DNA from: Bidens hawaiensis
Lineage: Eukaryota; Streptophyta; Magnoliopsida; Asterales; Asteraceae
Assembly (NCBI GenBank): GCA_021521415.1
Contig: JAIQDT010000824.1
Span: 62,001 to 126,000 of the forward strand
Reading direction: 5' to 3'
Length of the DNA stretch: 64,000 nt
Below, one piece after another: positions 47,973-59,875 of this stretch. Under the pieces are notes generated by a model, which was not told the DNA's origin, made no database searches, and worked only from the letters and a program-made list of their open reading frames with translations. Made by a program: the position numbers and the translations under genes. The first letter of the stretch is position 1. Each line of letters starts with the position of its first letter.

Positions 47973-48980
47973 CTGGAGGCTATACGTATCTTTCTTGCCT
48001 ATGCAGCCTATAAAATTTTTAAGGTTTATCAAATGGATGTGAAATTGGCGTTCTTAAACGGAGTTATTCATAAGGAAGTGTATGTGAAGCAGCCTCCTGG
48101 TTTCGAGCATCCAGACTTTCCAAAGCGTGTTTACCGATTAAACAAGGCTCTTTATGGTTTACACCAAGCCCCGAGAGCCTGGTACAGCACGTTGGCTCAT
48201 TTGATAGAAAGTGGATTCACGAGGGGAACTGTGGATTGTACGTTGTTTTATAAGAACGTGGGTGATGATCTGATTCTCGTCCAAATCTATGTGGATGACA
48301 TCATTTTTGGTTCGACGAACGACAACTTGTGTAAAGATTTAGAGAAAACGATGCAAACCGAATTCGAGATGAGCTCGATGGGAGAGATGAACTTTTTCTT
48401 AGGATTGCAAGTTCACCAGTCTGATTCCGGGATCTTTATCCATCAGACGAAATATGTGAACGATGTTTTGAGCCAATTCAAGATACCCGACGACAAGATT
48501 CCTTCGACACCTCTTCCCGTGGGTCACAATTTATCACCCGATGAATTGGAGGATACAGTAGATCCAACTCTATATCGAGCTATGATCGAATCTCTCATGT
48601 ATTTGACTGCATCTCGACCTGATATCATGTTTACTATTTGTTTGTGTGCCAGGTACCAATCGAGTCCACGAGTGACTCATCTGGCATCAGTAAAGCGCAT
48701 CTTACATTATCTGAGGGGAAATCCAGACATCGGGTTGTGGTACCCCAAAGACGATAAGTTCGATCTCATCACTTTTACTGATTCGTACTACGGAGGATGC
48801 AAGATCAACTTCAAGTCTACAACAGCGGGTTGTCAATTCTTAGGAAACCGACTTGTTTCCTGGCAGTGTAAGAAGGAGACAACGGTCTCAACTTCAACAG
48901 CCGAAGTGGAGTATGTGGTGGCCTCGAGTTGCTGCTCACAGGTTCTCTGGATCCAGTACATTTGTGAGATTAAGGTTTGA
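47973..48980 (+). pseudogene. Element C reverse transcriptase and RNase H
   Basis: [39 protein letters not shown] and intact [12 protein letters not shown] (about 48,290). Then [37 protein letters not shown], and RNase H with [39 protein letters not shown] and [18 protein letters not shown]. The RNase H signature reads TDSYYGGC where most copia have a DADWAG-type motif, so a key Asp looks replaced. A frameshift at about 48,978 separates the last part. Confidence 0.9.
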
Positions 48981-49249
48981 AGTTTCTTACTACTCCTATT
49001 TACATTGATAATTCTGGTGCAATTTCTATCACCAAAAATCCGGTTCACCATTCGAAAACCAAACACATTGAAATCCGTTATCACTTTATACGTGATTGTT
49101 TTGAAAAGAAATTAATTTCAATTGATAAAATTCACACGGATTTTCAAAAGGATGACTTTTATACCGAAACGTTTGACAAAACACGTTTTCAATATTTGCT
49201 GGGTATAAATGGTTTAAAAAATTTAAAAGATATTCAAAAGCTTGGTTAA
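48977..49249 (+). pseudogene. Element C RNase H end
   Basis: IYIDNSGAISITKNPVHHSK, then KHIEIRYHFIRDCFEKKLIS and FQKDDFYTETFDKTRFQYLL: the standard end of SIRE-type pol. Terminates at 49,249. Confidence 0.88.
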
Positions 49250-51842
49250 ATCATTTTATTTCTCGTTTTAGTTCAATTTTTGTTGTTTTTAGGAGGAGAA
49301 AATATAAAATCCAAAATATAGTGTTTTCAGTATGTACAGAGAAATTTAAAAACTTCAAAAACATTCAAATATTAAAAAATTCAAAAACATTGAAAAATGC
49401 TCCTCAAAATGAGTTTTGAAGCAAAAAGAGAAAATGATAGTACATTGACGGGATTGATCTAGTACATGAATAAACTAGATTAAAAATTACCGTAAGGCCA
49501 GCAATATGATATGCAAAGACAGGCTTAACAGACTATATAGGAATTGATAAGATATAAAGATAATGAATGCCGAACCTAGTGGTATAAGATCTTGAAAGAT
49601 TGATACTATATCTGATTTAAGAAAAGTTAAAAGTCAAAATGATGCGTTCATTTTTGAAGAAAATTCTGCTTTGTTTTCTCTTTTATTTTGCAAAGAAATT
49701 CAACTTTATTTTTTCTTTATTTTTATTCAAATATTGGATCCTCTCCTGCGCGATAAGATTATCCGACCTGAGGGTTAGTATTTGAATATTCTGCTTTATT
49801 TTCTTGGTGTTTCGTATAAAATCTTGGACTTTCTTCGCGCGATAATACGGGATTATTCGAATTGAGAGTTAGGATTTTGTACAACTTCAACTTATTTTTA
49901 TCTTTTTATTTTGTTGAAATGGAACCTTATCTGCATTAGTAATACCGATCTAAAATGAAATTTTAACGTTCTGCTTTATTTTCCTTTTATTATTTTTGCG
50001 TGAGTCACAGATAATCAAAATTTGAAGAATCAAAGAAAAACGTACATGTGAAATTCACTGTATAAGAGATAGAAATGTCATATCTGATAGATGGGATCCA
50101 CATAAGGTTCGTGCCTAATTGAACCAAATTAAAACATATCGTAAAGTCTCCGAAAAGTCTATGAAAAGTTTGAGAGGACAATTATATCTGCAATCATCGT
50201 TGGATTACGTGTATAATAATCATCGAAATTGAAGTGTTACTTAGTGATATTTTCGTCAATATGATTCCCTGCTCAACTCATAAAAATATGTAATGCTTTG
50301 ATAGTTTAGTTGTTTACTGCTTTTCGTTATTTGTAAATTGAAAATTTTCAGGAATCCAAAAAGATTTTTTTCTTTCTTTTTCGATTCTACTTTATTTTTG
50401 ATTTACCAAGTTTGCGAATAAATCAAAACAAAAAGAAAATTTGATACCCAAAATTTAAAGTTAATCGTGCTTAATGTATTTACAACTGGTATCAGTTGTG
50501 TTTTAACGTAAAAATCCGTTTAATTTAAACACTACCGATCCTTGGTTGATAGGGTATTTTTAATGTATAAAATCAAAACCCTAATTTGATTTGATTGATT
50601 ATTTAATTACTTGATTAAAACCCTAATTGGATTTTAATCTTATTTAATTCCTTAATGAGATTTTTGTCTCATTCGCTAAGTATCTTTGGTGTTTCGTTAA
50701 ATTTGGTTTAACGAATGTCAAGCCAATCGTTATTTAAATATAACGAATGAGTACATCATTAGCTGTAATGACATTCGTTTCTAGTGTGCATAACGAATGG
50801 AAGACATTCGTGTAACCTGTTAACGAATGGAATTAATGGATAATGTGTCATTTGTTAATAATTCAACGAATGATTCCTATATTCGTTAAAAAGTTAACGA
50901 ATAAGAGGAATTAATTTAAGATTCGACAAAATGTTACGAATGGAAAACTTATTCGTCTAACAGGTTGACGAATCAGGTTTTTAATTTAACGAATGAGGCC
51001 ATTCGTTAGTTCAAATATGAACGAATGACCTCGTAATTCGTGAAATAATTGAGATTTATAATCCCAAGGACAAACGAATGGTCTTTCATTCGCCTGTAAG
51101 GCTGTTCCTATTTCTTCATCACCCTAAACAAAACTCTTGCAAAATTTTCTTAGAATCTTATACCTGTTCTTTATCGCAATTGATTAACAAATTTGTGTTC
51201 TACAGGTATTGGCGATGACAATGATATGATTTGTATGTATTTTCATCGGATGTTTAAGGGTTTACTGGTTTGGTTGATCATTGCATATTAACCGAACAGT
51301 TAACTTCTATTAAATCTTATAATCGAATCAATTTTAGACCAGATGATCTATGTTTATTGTATTAAATCGATTATCGATCATCTTTGTTATGATTAATTGT
51401 TGAATGATTAGAAGATCAAATGTTTCGAAGAAATTCATCGTCGTTTTTTATTGTATTAGAATCAAAATTAAAAATTGACTTCTGATAGTCAAACTGGTAA
51501 ATTAAGTCAGATTCGCTATGGTTATAACTAATGATAGTCTGATTCATTAACTTGTTACCGAATGACTATAGGATTAGTTAACTTAGCGAATGAGAGATTA
51601 CTACTTGTAACGAATAAAGATAATGAATATGAGTTGATTAGTTAAAAGTATTAATCATAAACTTCGTTAGTTTAACGACTGGCTTAATGTATGTGATTCA
51701 TTATTAATAACGAATATGAAATATGTAATGTATAACGAATATTTCATTCGTTTAAATCTTTTTAACGAATGAGATGACATTCGTTAAATCATCATTATAA
51801 GTCCTGAACAATTTACTAATGTTTGTATTTGTTCTAACAGGA
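49250..51842 (+). other. Element C spacer with AACGAATG motif array
   Basis: Non-coding. Region 49,650-49,990 has three loose repeats with TTCTGCTTTATTTTC and CGCGCGATAA. Region 50,670-51,100 has some twenty TAACGAATG/CATTCGTTA words, continuing more sparsely to 51,790. A pyrimidine-rich TATTTGTTCTAACAG two bases before the ATG at 51,843 resembles a splice acceptor. Confidence 0.7.
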
Positions 51843-54793
51843 ATGGCAAACGAGAATGTTCAAAACCCTGTTCCTGAGCAAAATCCTGAGGCTAACCCTG
51901 ATCAACCTACTCAAGTTGAACCTGAACAAGCTCCAGTATTGTTATCATGGAATGAAAGCCACAATATATGTGCCTATCTAGAGCCGAAGTTTGAAGATTC
52001 ACCTATCTTTGGAGGCATGATTAGTTTCTTGACACGCTTGAGAATTTACAAAGCCATCTCTACTCGTACGGTGGTTTATCAGAAGATTATTCGCGCATTC
52101 TGGAATACTGCTGGATACAATGAAGCTGAGAATCAGATAGAGGCAGTAATTCAAGATAAACGAGTAGTGATTGATGTTGGGGTGATTCGAGATTCAATGG
52201 GCTTTCGTGATACGATTGATGATTGTTGCGAGTTCGATAGGAGTTTGATTCGTGGATTATTTGGAAGGGTAAGGTATAATGGTGATCTGGGAAGATCGAT
52301 GTATAACAAAGCAAACTTGTGCGAACAATACAAGTATTTGCTTCACGTGTTGATACATTTTCTCGGTGGACGCAAAGGTGGATTTGACGAGTGCTGAGTG
52401 ATGCTGCAATCTGCTTTTGTTGCCTTGGTGTTGAATAAACCATTCAATTTCTCTGAATTGGTTTATTATCACTTGAAGGAAAATCTTACGAGCCGTCACA
52501 AGATTCTTATGTATCCAAGATTTCTGCAAATGATAATCAATGATCTACAGCCTGAGTTGATTAAAGATCAAGATGATGTTATGAAGCTTAAGCACATGGA
52601 TGATGAGACGATGAGATTTGAGATCTTACAGAGGTCAGAGTCTTGCAGAACGACCGAAGTTTAAGCGTCTGATCGGTCATCTAGCTAACATTGATTATAT
52701 TGCACCACCTAATGATCGTTGGGCTCATGATGACTCCGACTCTGAGCGTGAAGGTGGTGATGATGGAAATGGTGGAGATGATGGTGGTGATGGTGGTCCA
52801 GGACCACAAGCTGAGGTAACTTATGAGCAGAAACGTAAGCGTAAAAGGAAAGAACCGATGGTTGAGAAGGGTGAGAAAGTAAAGAAGCAACATGTTCGAC
52901 ATGGTTCAGGAATTGAGATACCTAGTCAACCATTCGTAAGTTCGACTCCACCTGTATCTATTTCAGATCCTATTCCTACTTCTCCTATGCCTCAACAGAA
53001 CCGACTCCGGTTCATATGCCAGTGTCTCCGGTACCTCCTTCTATGACTTTGATTACTACTTCACGACCAGATCCAGTATTTGGTGATGTTCTTCAAACTG
53101 TACATTGGCTCGAATGCCTACACCACAGCCAACTACTCCAGTGACTCCAGCTACACCTACATAGTTGCCAAGACTTGAGTATTCTTTCATGACTTTCAGT
53201 TGTCCTCAGGGTCCCTTGCAACCAGTTCATCCTAATTTCTATGGTATGCCTCCTCAAGCTCAGTGGTTCCACATGATGAATATGTTGCATCTTCATCAGA
53301 CACAGATGCAAGCTGACCGAGCTGCACATGAGCTGGCACAACGGAATATGTACCGACATATTCAATTTGTTCAACGAGAAAACACGGAACTTAAAGCCCT
53401 TGTTGCTGCTCAGGGGGAGAGATTGGACAAACAAGACGAAATCATTTTTCAGTTGACATGTAAAGATGACGACGTGAAGAAATTAAAGAATGATGAAGAT
53501 GATCAGGATGGAACAGGTGGGGTAGATCAGCAACCGGGCGGCTGCACCATCGACAGGTAATAAGACTGATACGAGTACTGGTGGTGGGTCTGAAGCAAGT
53601 AATCTACAGATTGTGCCATATAAGGATTATACGAGAGCCATACCTATTGATTTTATTCCGGCCAATATGCTTTTGTTTGTGGGTATGGATAGAATCATGT
53701 ATAGTATAGTGAACGCAGATGAGATTGAAGAAGGCGAATTCGTAGATCATTCATTGACCAAAGAGCAAATAGCCTTGGTTCTTGATCTAAACGAAGAGGA
53801 GGTTGAGAAGTTGGGTAAAAGTGTGGATGTGGATATTGAGATTGAAGAAAGTACGAATACAGGCATTCCACGTGGGAATGTGCCTGAATTTGATGAGGTG
53901 GAGGTAGAGGATGTTACTGCTAAGGAGTACCTGGAGTTTTACACCGACAACAACAACAATGACTAAAGTATTCCGTTTTTCATTATAGAACATTTTGATG
54001 CAGCAGAACGTTGCTTACGTGAAGAGATAGACAAGTCACTTATCAGCGACAGAGAAAAAGCGCAAACATGCTTTAGATGGTATATTCGAGTATAATGTAA
54101 AGAAGATGAACAAGATGATCGAGACCTTTCGTTATCATGAACGGGAGGAAGTCAAATTAGTAAAGGCTCGAGCATCTGCATACCAGATGAAAAAGTACAA
54201 GCCGGCGAAAGATGTGAAAGGTGATTTGGTCGCGTGGCAGTTTTATTCTGATCTTAAAGTATATATCATGAAGTGGGAGCATGGTATTTATTACTTCAAG
54301 TGCCCACACGATATCTTATCTATACCAAGGTGGGACGTTAAAACACTAGCCAACAGAGCGTTCGTGAATCGTGGGAAAGATCAGTGGGTTGAGTGGTTCT
54401 ATAATTATTTATTGCATGAGCAACCCGTTATGGTTTCAAGTTCTTCAAGCCGCAGGTGCCGACTCACATGTACATTTATAAGATTGATCAACGCACATGC
54501 TGGAGGAAGATGATTCTACAAGTAAAGCCGCCAAAGACAATGAAGAGGGCTCTAATGAAGATATTTCCTCAGAGTCTTTCACCTCGTTTAATTATTGGTA
54601 TTATGACAATCATACAGGTGAAGCGGTTATCGTATTTGGTTCTGGTTCAAACATGAAGACTATACGTGTGATTGATCCGATGTGGTTGGTTAACTTATCT
54701 GAGTCTGACAATGATGTTTTATTTACCAGTCAGATCAGATTCGCTAATGTATGCGATTATGAGCTTGCTATGCAGTTTCAGAAAGTTGTTTGA
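51843..54793 (+). pseudogene. Element C third coding region (env position), broken
   Basis: Sense-strand coding remnant of about 950 residues between pol and the 3' LTR, the place of the env-like ORF in SIRE elements. Segments: 51,843-52,394 and 52,398-52,664 (same frame, split by TGA), 52,618-53,046, 53,165-53,560, 53,613-53,966, 54,106-54,513, 54,497-54,793. Visible: Pro/Glu/Gln-rich start, globular part (RAFWNTAGYNEAENQIEA, VIRDSMGFRDTIDDC, LLHVLIHFLGGRKGGFDEC, YPRFLQMIINDLQPEL). Then a Gly/Asp run (about 52,740), the basic cluster KRKRKRKEP (nuclear-signal-like), coiled coil (ENTELKALVAAQGERLDKQD) and Trp/Tyr-rich C-terminal parts (LKVYIMKWEHGIYYFKCPHD, SFTSFNYWYYDNHTGEAVIV). No signal peptide or membrane segment is seen, so an envelope role is not supported. 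I recall similar ORFs in Asteraceae SIRE copies; function unknown. Confidence 0.7.
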
Positions 54794-54869
54794 GTCTGTT
54801 ATGCATACAAGATTCATAGTTGTAACAACTGGACAACAAAGATGTTCCAGAGATAAAGGATAAAAAGCT

Positions 54870-54886
54870 CAAGACGAGGGGGAGTT
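54870..54886 (+). other. Polypurine tract of element C
   Basis: AAGACGAGGGGGAGTT directly precedes the 3' LTR. Confidence 0.85.
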
Positions 54887-55378
54887 TGTTGATACATGTT
54901 TGTATGTCTCGGTCTTTATTGTCTGATAATGTAAGAGTTTAGTATTATAGGGGTTTTAATGTAAATATGCCCATTCGCCTAATTGTAAGGCACATTCGTT
55001 ACGGAGTAACGAATGTGTCACATTCGTATTAATGTAAGTCCCATTCGTTAACCCAGCTTAATGAATGGAACATAACGAATGAAGGCTATTTGCTAGGATA
55101 ATGTATTAACGAATAAGTATATTTATTCGTTAGGTTAATGTAACGAATGACCCATTCGTTAAGGTTATCTTAATGAATGAGGTTATCCTCTATAAATACC
55201 CCTGTAATCTATTTCTAATGTAACAGTTCTGATTTTTCCGCTTATCCTCTCGTTACGCTGCCCAAATTTCCTTTCAACACACACTTAACGTAATCATCCT
55301 TAATCGTATACGTACACAACGAAATCATCAATGTCATCATGAGATCTAGATCCTAAACGGCTCAATAAAGTACAATCA
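54887..55378 (+). mobile_element. Element C 3' LTR
   Basis: 492 bp, matching 35,527-36,006 with small indels, for example an extra ATTCGTT-motif segment near 55,165 and TTAGTA near 54,938. The TATA box is at 55,191. Confidence 0.92.
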
Positions 55379-55383
55379 ATATT

Positions 55384-56739
55384 AAGTATTAAATAAATCA
55401 TATTTTATTTAACCAACACCATAAAGTAAACTTTTCGTCTCAATAAACCTCGTTACAAATTTTAGTGTGTATATATATATATTGTATTAATGATAACCGT
55501 CATTATTTTATTATAACTTGACACTAATATTGACGTTTTTGTCGTTAAAACGTCTTTATAAATTTGCTTATATTTATGTATTATATATATATATATAAAT
55601 ATATGTATTTGTATTTTTTCTTACACAAAATTATAATAAACATGTTAAATGTGTTAAACGAATTGACTATATTTTTACCGTTGATTTCGTTAAGGATTCT
55701 AAAATATAAGTTTTATGACAATTATATGTTTAAACGTGTAATATTATAGTAGGTCACAAATCATACTTATTTAAACCGATTATTTGTAAATCCGGTTTTA
55801 TGACAACACTGATTTTTATAATAGAATAATAATAATGATAATCCTTAGAGAGCAATTGTTCAATCCATAATGTACCAATCATAATTGTAACTCAATCCAC
55901 ACCGAAATCCTAAATTCATTATACGTATCATATCATTTATTCATTATATTATATTATATAATTAGGATCCTTGTCGGTAGTTCTTGAAGAGCGTGATTTC
56001 TACTTTCTTGTCGAACTCATTCTCGTTTGGCTTTTTAATCAGGTGAGTTTTATCATTCTCCTATTTTACTCAATTTTCACAAACGTTTTGGGGACATATG
56101 CGTATATCATACTATACATACATATCTATATATACATACATATCAAAAATAGCAAACGTGTAATTGTGTGTGATTAATCAAATCTACTTGTTATGTGCTT
56201 ATTTTGTCTTTGTATGCAATCGTTTGACATATCCCCTTGGAGAGGGTTCTCATTCTATTGACCACCGCCCGATTCGCTTGGCAATGGTTTTATTCTATTT
56301 ATTTGCTCATGGTTGATTTACCGGCGCCTGATTCGCTTGGGAATGGTTTAATCGACGACTTATTTGCTTATGGTTTGACTTCATTAACGCATTTATTAAA
56401 TTTTGCTAATTTATTATATTAACATTATTTTTGGTGTCAAAACTTGGTGGTAAACTCACTCAACATGTTTGTTGACAAAACTCCATTTTCTACGCATATG
56501 CAGGTTGCCTGAGTTGAAGGATGGACACTTAGAAAGACCTTAGGGTTACATTGAAGACAAACTTCAATTTAAATGATTGTACTTATTTATTTGAATGGTT
56601 TTGTTGTATTTGATTATTATGTGTATTATTTGAATAAAATAATTAATTAGATATTGTCATTTATAATTATGATAGTATATTCGAGCTGTGAGCAATCGGA
56701 TCACACCTCGGCATTTCCGCCTTAGGTTGGGGTGTGACA
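55384..56739 (+). mobile_element. Element B right LTR, second part
   Basis: It continues the B LTR after element C (AAGTATTAAATAAATCAT pairs with ACGTATTAAATAAACCAT near 30,106). It ends TTGGGGTGTGACA, then the target duplication GGGTG. It holds putative intron signals at 56,043 and 56,503. Confidence 0.9.
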
Positions 56740-56744
56740 GGGTG

Positions 56745-57429
56745 TGCCGGGTGGAGTGAGATGTGAAACAATTCCACGCTCTTTCAGGTGATGTATAAAT
56801 TCTAAGCTGAGATGCTCTCCACCTCGATCTGATCAAAGCATTTTAATAGTTTTCCCGAGTTGGTTTTCCACTTTGTTTTGAAACTCTTTGAATTTTTCAA
56901 AAGTTTCATGCTTGTGTTTCATAAGATACACATAAGCATATCGACTATAATCGTCAATAAACGAAACGAAGTATCTTTCATGATTTCCAAACATGGTTCT
57001 AAAAGGACCGCATACATCAGTATGTATGATTCCTAGTAGATCCTTTGCTCGTTCATTCTTATGAGTGAAGGAGTCTTTGGCGAGTTTGCCAGCTATGCAG
57101 GATTCACAGTAATCAAAAGAATCCGGTCCTGTGGATTCAAGAATCCCTTCTGATTGGAATCTATTAACTCGTGCCTTGCTTATGTGGCCAAGTCGGCAAT
57201 GCCATAGAAATGTATAATTGATGCCAGATCTGATACATTTAGAAAGATTATATACATTATTGTTTATTTGAACATTAATCTCATAAATACCATTTCGAGG
57301 TTTAGCCTCAAAATAAAAGATATCATTCAAGTAGGCAGAAATAGCAATACCATTAAAAACGTACTTAAATCCTTGTTCAAATAGTAAAGAAACTAAAATA
57401 ATGTTTCTGGTCAAACCAGGTGCAAACAA
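56745..57429 (-). pseudogene. Element A protease end and integrase first part
   Basis: Minus strand: LWHCRLGHISKARVNRFQSE and CESCIAGKLAKDSF (zinc-binding His/Cys pairs), then IIHTDVCGPFRTMFGNHERY and FVSFIDDYSRYAYVYLMKHK (catalytic core). A stop at 56,833 precedes the part adjoining element B, which still reads GIVSHLTPPGTP before the insertion. The core continues at 29,143. Confidence 0.88.
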
Positions 57430-57454
57430 ACAGTGATTTAAATTAACTACATGG

Positions 57455-58537
57455 CTACATGGACAAAAAACGATATGTGCCAGTTACAAGAACGGGGACT
57501 CTCTTTCCATCACCAACGATGAGTTCCATGCTGCCTTGTTTCAGCTTCTTCCAGTTTTCAGGATCCTGCAAGACATTAACGATGTGGTAACCACATCCGG
57601 TATCAAATACCCATGTGTTGCTTGAGATAGTGAAAAGTTCCATAACGTAAATGGAAATACCTTTATAGGACCTTTCACCATTGGTCCTCTGCCTTTTTAG
57701 CTCAGCAAGGTAGTCGGGACAGTTACGCTTCCAGTGTACCATTTTGTTACACTTGTAGCACTGGCGCTCCTCAGGAGGCGGCGGTGGCACCTTTGCAACA
57801 CCCTTGTTAGTGTTGGTGGCAGACCTGGCAGCAACATTAACCTTCTTCTTGCCTTTACCGTTATGACCCCAGTTCTTGGGTTTAGGCTTGATAACACCAG
57901 CAGATCGAACCATAAGAACTTGAATTTTTTTAGCGGGAATATTCATCTCAGCCGTCTTGAGCATTCCATGAAGCTCCGACACTGTCTTCACCCAGCCATT
58001 CATATCGAAATTCATTACGAACTGGTCGTAAGAGCTTGAAAGAGAGTTTAGGATGAAATCCGCTGCCATTTCATCTGACAGGGGATAATCAAGTTTCCTT
58101 AGTTGCTCAATGTACCCTTTCATCTTGACGACATGCGCACTTACAGGTGATCCCTGTTCCATTCTGCAGCTAATGAGCTGCTTCATGGTGCCATAGTGTT
58201 CTTGACATGCTAGATCCTGGAACATGCCCTTGAGTTACTCAAGCATCTCATAGACACCAAAATCTTCTAAGCCTTTAGCAAGCTCGTAAGACATGGTGGC
58301 TAGCATGATACAGGCGACTTCAGCAGAGTCGTTCATATGTTTGTCAAGAACCCTCTTGGCATCAGCAGTATTATTTTTACGCTCAGTTGGAACAGGTCTG
58401 TCGAGAACATAGTGTTTCTTTGCCATCTTGAGAACAAATCCCAAGTTGCGATGCCATTCAAGAAAGTTGGTGCCATTTAACTTTTCTTTCTTAAGGATAG
58501 CCTTGATGGTGAATGAGGAGTTATTATCAGTAGACAT
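57455..58537 (-). pseudogene. Element A gag and protease start
   Basis: The start MSTDNNSSFTIKAILKKEKL (58,537) is followed by NGTNFLEWHRNLGFVLKMA. Frame 58,235-58,537 ends in a stop; 57,455-58,225 continues with ISCRMEQGSPVSAHVVKMKG, LNSLSSSYDQFVMNFDMNGW, zinc knuckle CYKCNKMVHWKRNC (Gly usually before His is Val) and protease motif WVFDTGCGYHIVN. A second break lies near 57,440 before integrase. Confidence 0.9.
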
Positions 58538-59861
58538 TTGTTTAAATAAGCAAAACTAAATTTTAATAAGTATTTTCGATGTTTTAATCCTATTATTAAT
58601 GACCCAATAACATTAGTAAATAGGAACTTGAGAATCCGGCTTCCAGTTACTAATGGCAGTTGTAGCACACAAAATTAGTAAGTGGTTAGGCAGACAGACT
58701 ACGATTGCCAATTGTGAATAGAGTACAACTCTCGTTTTTGAGGCCTATTAAGACAACACTTGCCTAAGTAGATACGTTTAGACTCATCTATATATGCCCA
58801 CCTTGGTCTTCAGACAGCTGTAGCACGTAACAGAAGAGTAAATTAATACTCACCCTAGTATAGTCACTTGTGAAAGGGCCAGATGTGTCAACGAAACCCT
58901 TTTACCTTAAAGGGATAGGCTAGAAATCAAGTGCGGTGCTATAGCTCCAAACACTTGAAGTTTTGTAGTAGGCCTCAAGTGTGACTTATAATAGGATGGC
59001 ATAGACAATTGATTTAACATTGGGATTAATCTTAAATATTACCGAATAGAGTAAAAGTCCAATTTACTTTATTGATCGGGACAACTTGATGAACCCTTTC
59101 ATCTATCAGGACGCTTAGTTTTATATAACCTATTAAAACTAAGTTTGTCACTATAATACTAATCAATTTTAAGTTAATAGTTTTACCTATTAAGTTATTA
59201 GTTATGGAAAATTAAATTTAGTTTAATTTTGCAAAACACGATTGGTTAATTGATTTTAAAATATTTGGTATTAGGTTGGTGTTATTATAACCTATTATAA
59301 TTAAGCAAGCAACCATAATAGTAAATAAGAATATACAAATCTTAAATGGCCAAGATTAGTGATTGATCTTGCTATAGCCTATTAGCAAGATCAATCGGGT
59401 CAAGGGGTCACAATACAAAACAACCACAAGAATGGACTCTTGGTGCATCCCGTCATCTTTGGTAACTACCACTGACTTCAAGAACTCCATGAGCTTATCC
59501 TCGGTTTTCCTTCGGGTCTTTTTCATTACAAAATTACACTAATACAAGTAAAAAAAAACTAAATCCTATCTATTACAATTTTGAACCATCAAGGTGGCCA
59601 AAAACCATAAACTAAATACAACTTTTGAACCATCCATATGGCCAAAATAAAAATCATTCAACCAAACGAACAAGGTCTGGCCAAATTTACATATTCAACT
59701 AAAATCAAGTCAGGCAATATTTTGGTCAAATAAAATAAATAAAATTTTGACCAAACTAAAATTTCCATAATATTTTATCTAGATCAAAAACGTCAACTAC
59801 CTTGAAGTTTATGATGTAGAACCGGTAAAAATATCGGATTCGACTCGTATGTTGTAACTAG
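58538..59861 (-). other. Element A leader
   Basis: Untranslated AT-rich region between PBS and gag. No other feature is seen. Confidence 0.6.
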
Positions 59862-59875
59862 GGTTTTGATACCAC
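59862..59875 (-). other. Primer-binding site of element A
   Basis: The minus strand reads GTGGTATCAAAACC directly after the LTR end, a tRNA-Met-type site. Confidence 0.85.

Larger units (their letters stand above)
35527..55378 (+). mobile_element. Element C: SIRE-type Ty1/copia, full span
   Basis: LTRs TGTTGATACATG...TACAATCA of 480 and 492 bp, with the exact 5-bp duplication ATATT (35,522-35,526 and 55,379-55,383). Order: LTR, PBS, leader, gag, protease, integrase, RT, RNase H, long spacer, third coding region, polypurine tract, LTR. Without solo LTRs D and E it is about 14 kb, long for copia but in the SIRE/Maximus range. All coding regions are broken. Confidence 0.92.
29144..56739 (+). 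mobile_element. Element B: coding-free gypsy-like LTR element (LARD-like), full span
   Basis: LTRs begin TGTAA(C/T)AACTCGGG and end GGGTGTGACA. The exact target duplication is GGGTG (29,139-29,143 and 56,740-56,744). A tRNA-Met PBS follows the left LTR, and the 3' end carries TTCGGGACGAAATTCCCTAA plus a polypurine tract, like Tekay elements. The 3.1-kb interior encodes nothing. The right LTR is split by element C. It must depend on proteins of another element. Confidence 0.85.

Noticed and set aside
53165..53434. Opposing frames within the third coding region of C
   Set aside because: The minus-strand frame is a shadow of the Met/Gln/His-rich sense frame.
51843..54793. An envelope gene in element C
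   Set aside because: It has the env position but no signal peptide, membrane segment or cleavage site. Reported as a coding region of unknown role.
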